A stretch of DNA of 7,081 nt, taken from contig JAURHL010000101.1 in assembly GCA_030833305.1 (NCBI GenBank), forward strand, positions 1 through 7,081, read 5' to 3'. The first letter of the stretch is position 1, and the number at the start of each line of letters is the position of its first letter. The notes below the pieces were generated by a model that did no database searches, was not told where the DNA came from, and was given only the letters and a program-made list of their open reading frames with translations. Shown one piece after another: positions 5,270 to 7,081 of the stretch. The stretch comes from Acidimicrobiales bacterium (GTDB taxonomy: Bacteria; Actinomycetota; Acidimicrobiia; Acidimicrobiales; Ilumatobacteraceae). A program made the translations under genes and the position numbers.

Positions 5270-5896
5270 ATGGAGATCATCCTCGTACGTCATGCAATTC
5301 CGCTCCGCCGCGAGGTGGAATCCGGGGCCGCCGATCCCGATCTGTCGGAATCCGGCGTCCGTCAGGCCCGTCTGATGGCCGATTACCTGGTCGACGAGGG
5401 AATCGACGCCTTGTACACCAGTCCCATGCGACGGGCGAAGCAAACCGCCGACGCGTTGGCGATGGTGACGGGGCTCACCGCGGTGGAGGTCGACGGTGTC
5501 GCCGAGTACGACCGACTCAGCAACGAATACGTCCCGATCGAAGAGTTGAAGGCGACCAACGATCCACGTTGGCAGGAGATGCTGAACGGCCAGTGGCCCC
5601 CGGCCCACGAGGAAGAGGACGTCTTCGTGTCCCGGGTGGTGTCGTCGGTGGAGCGGTTGATCGAGTCGCACCCCTCCCAGAAGGTGGTCGTGGTGTGCCA
5701 TGGTGGCGTCATCAACGCCTACGCCGCCCACGTGCTGGGTCTGACCCTCGGTGGACAACGATCGTTCTTCTATCCGAACTACACGAGCCTCCACCGCTTC
5801 GCCGCCGCGCGCAGTGGCGAGCGAAGCATCGTGACCCTCAACGAAACCTCGCATCTGCGGGGCTCCGGGTTGCCCATCGGTCTGTTCCAGCGCTGA
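5270..5896 (+). CDS. Histidine phosphatase superfamily protein (phosphoglycerate-mutase-like)
   Basis: This 208-residue protein belongs to the histidine phosphatase superfamily, whose members remove phosphate through a phospho-His intermediate. LVRHAIP at 5-11 holds the nucleophile H8 with R7, in the RHA rather than RHG form. LYTSPMRRAKQTA at 48-60 supplies the second catalytic Arg (R54 or R55). E79 in GVAEYDR is the likely proton donor. VVCHGGVI at 141-148 carries the second His, H144. It is more likely a broad-specificity phosphatase than a glycolytic mutase, because the family's mutase-specific features are not evident to me. No signal peptide is seen. The ATG at 5270 lies 7 nt after TATCTA with no Shine-Dalgarno. 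The M18 aminopeptidase gene follows after 19 bp on the same strand. The physiological substrate is unknown. Confidence 0.91.
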   Translation: MEIILVRHAIPLRREVESGAADPDLSESGVRQARLMADYLVDEGIDALYTSPMRRAKQTADALAMVTGLTAVEVDGVAEYDRLSNEYVPIEELKATNDPRWQEMLNGQWPPAHEEEDVFVSRVVSSVERLIESHPSQKVVVVCHGGVINAYAAHVLGLTLGGQRSFFYPNYTSLHRFAAARSGERSIVTLNETSHLRGSGLPIGLFQR

Positions 5897-5902
5897 AGCC
5901 GG

Positions 5903-5908
5903 TAGAAC
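5903..5908 (+). promoter_or_regulatory. Candidate leaderless -10 box (TAGAAC) for the M18 aminopeptidase gene
   Basis: TAGAAC is followed by 7 nt (GTGCGCC) and the ATG at 5916. The spacing equals that of other boxes in this window, although the last base is C instead of T. The gene could also simply be read through from the phosphatase gene, which stops 19 bp upstream. Confidence 0.33.
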
Positions 5909-5915
5909 GTGCGCC

Positions 5916-7081
5916 ATGGCCGTCGACGACCTGATTTCCCACCTCGATCGATCCGTGTCCCCCGCGCACTCCACCGCGCACTCGGCGAGTCGTTTGCGGG
6001 AGGCGGGGTTCGAGGATGTCGCGTTCGATTCGTGGGGAACGAGTCTCCCTCCGCGCGGATTCGTCCGGTCGGCCGGGCTCCTGTTGGCCTGGTGCGGAAC
6101 GGGTGGGCCATTCCGTGTCGTCGGGGCCCACACCGACAGTCCGACCCTGCGCCTCAAGCCACGACCCGACTCCGGATCACACGGCTGGAAGCAGATCGCC
6201 GTCGAGGTGTACGGCGGAATTCTCAACAACTCCTGGCTCGACCGTGATCTGGCGGTCGCGGGGCGTCTGATCCTCGACGACGGCCGGACGGTGCTCGTGG
6301 ACACCGGGGATCCGGTGGCCCGAATTCCCCAGTTGGCGGTGCATCTCGATCGTGAGGTGAACGAGCGAGGTCTCGTCCTGGATCGCCAGATCCATCTCTC
6401 GCCCGTGTGGGGTCTCGGCACATCGACACCCGGGGATTTCATGGGATTGGTGGCCGACATGGCGGGCATCGAGCCATCATCCATCTCATCCCACGATCTG
6501 GTGATGTACGACACGACTCCGGCCCGCGTCCTGGCCGACGGAGCCCTCCTCGCGTCGGGTCGTCTCGACAATCAGGTCTCCTGTTGGGCCGCGACCAGCG
6601 CCATCATCGACGTCGCCCGTTCCGGAATCAACGAGAACACCTTCGTCATCGCACTCTTCGATCACGAGGAAGTCGGTAGCGAATCCACGCACGGAGCCGC
6701 CGGACCACAACTCGACTGGCTGCTGCGAACCTTGCACGGAGCCGATGACGGTTCCTTTCGTGACCGGTGTGCGAAGTCTCTTTGCGTCTCGGCCGACAAC
6801 GCGCACAGTGTTCACCCGAACTACCCCGAACGCCACGAGCCCGGGCATCGTCCGATCGCCAATGGCGGACCCGTCATCAAATCGAACGCCAATCAGCGCT
6901 ATGCGACGACGGCCGAAACGGCCGCGATGTTCGAAAAGGCGTGTGTGTCGGCCGGTGTTCCCTACCAGTGGTTCGTCTGCAGGAACACCATGCCTTGCGG
7001 CTCGACCATCGGTCCGATCACGTCCACGAGACTCGGTATTCCTACCGTCGACGTCGGTGTCGCGCAACTCTCGATGCACTC
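5916..7081 (+). CDS. apeB: M18 family aminopeptidase (partial, C-terminus outside window)
   Basis: M18 enzymes are cytoplasmic two-zinc aminopeptidases that usually prefer N-terminal Asp or Glu. I translated 388 codons from the ATG at 5916, and the frame is open at the window end (the family is about 430 residues). Metal ligands and catalytic residues are visible in order: H72 in GAHTDSP, D218 in SGRLDNQ, E251 (probable catalytic base) and E252 in DHEEVGS, D294 in SADNAH, and H388 in QLSMH, the last complete codon. EVYGG (97-101) and LNNSWLDRDL (103-112), then AVHLDREVNERG at 141-152, are further family marks. No signal peptide is seen. No Shine-Dalgarno lies before the ATG. Around 40 residues should follow beyond the window. 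All ligands seen are intact, so an active enzyme is expected. The apeB symbol follows common annotation practice; substrate preference is not shown by the sequence. Confidence 0.95.
   Translation, partial: MAVDDLISHLDRSVSPAHSTAHSASRLREAGFEDVAFDSWGTSLPPRGFVRSAGLLLAWCGTGGPFRVVGAHTDSPTLRLKPRPDSGSHGWKQIAVEVYGGILNNSWLDRDLAVAGRLILDDGRTVLVDTGDPVARIPQLAVHLDREVNERGLVLDRQIHLSPVWGLGTSTPGDFMGLVADMAGIEPSSISSHDLVMYDTTPARVLADGALLASGRLDNQVSCWAATSAIIDVARSGINENTFVIALFDHEEVGSESTHGAAGPQLDWLLRTLHGADDGSFRDRCAKSLCVSADNAHSVHPNYPERHEPGHRPIANGGPVIKSNANQRYATTAETAAMFEKACVSAGVPYQWFVCRNTMPCGSTIGPITSTRLGIPTVDVGVAQLSMH

Noticed and set aside
5246..6571. 441-codon open frame on the minus strand opposite the phosphatase and aminopeptidase genes
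   Set aside because: It spans two genes of clear identity and the gap between them, and its translation has no family marks. It is most likely a codon-bias shadow.

Overview
The window is GC-rich chromosomal DNA, densely packed with housekeeping and conserved genes. I saw no mobile element, CRISPR array, rRNA or tRNA. Two proteins look like the Actinomycetota-associated families DUF3073 and DUF3151. The RNase D carries an actinobacterial-looking HRDC segment, and several genes sit directly behind a TAnnnT box, which is the usual look of leaderless actinobacterial genes. I infer a high-GC actinobacterium, perhaps Acidimicrobiia-like; the class is a guess.

Left part, minus strand (read from right to left). 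A four-gene cluster runs DUF3151 protein (4094-3654), mobA (3650-3096), a single-domain rhodanese (3086-2748) and rnd (2751-1585). Gaps are 3 bp and 9 bp, and the last junction is a 4-bp GTGA overlap. A 193-bp gap (1392-1584) follows. It holds a candidate promoter, a possible leader hairpin and the only clear Shine-Dalgarno I found. Next come a 76-residue DUF3073-like protein (1391-1161) and, 21 bp on, typA/bipA (from 1139), which leaves the window at base 1 after 379 codons.

Right part. A 67-bp divergent gap (4095-4161) separates the left cluster from a plus-strand gene for a 92-residue small membrane protein (4162-4440). That gene converges on an alpha/beta hydrolase gene (5249-4437), and the two overlap only through a shared CTAG that supplies both stop codons. 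The hydrolase diverges from a histidine-phosphatase gene (5270-5896) across just 20 bp. An M18 aminopeptidase gene starts 19 bp after the phosphatase (5916) and leaves the window after 388 codons.

Functional reading. TypA is a ribosome-associated GTPase, RNase D trims RNA 3' ends, MobA makes the guanine-dinucleotide form of molybdenum cofactor, and the rhodanese handles sulfane sulfur. The window looks like ordinary core genome, with no exotic defence or biosynthetic system. The most interesting signals are regulatory. A TAnnnT-like box lies 6 or 7 nt before six start codons. One such box is exactly centred in the 20-bp divergent gap, and another reuses the mobA stop codon.
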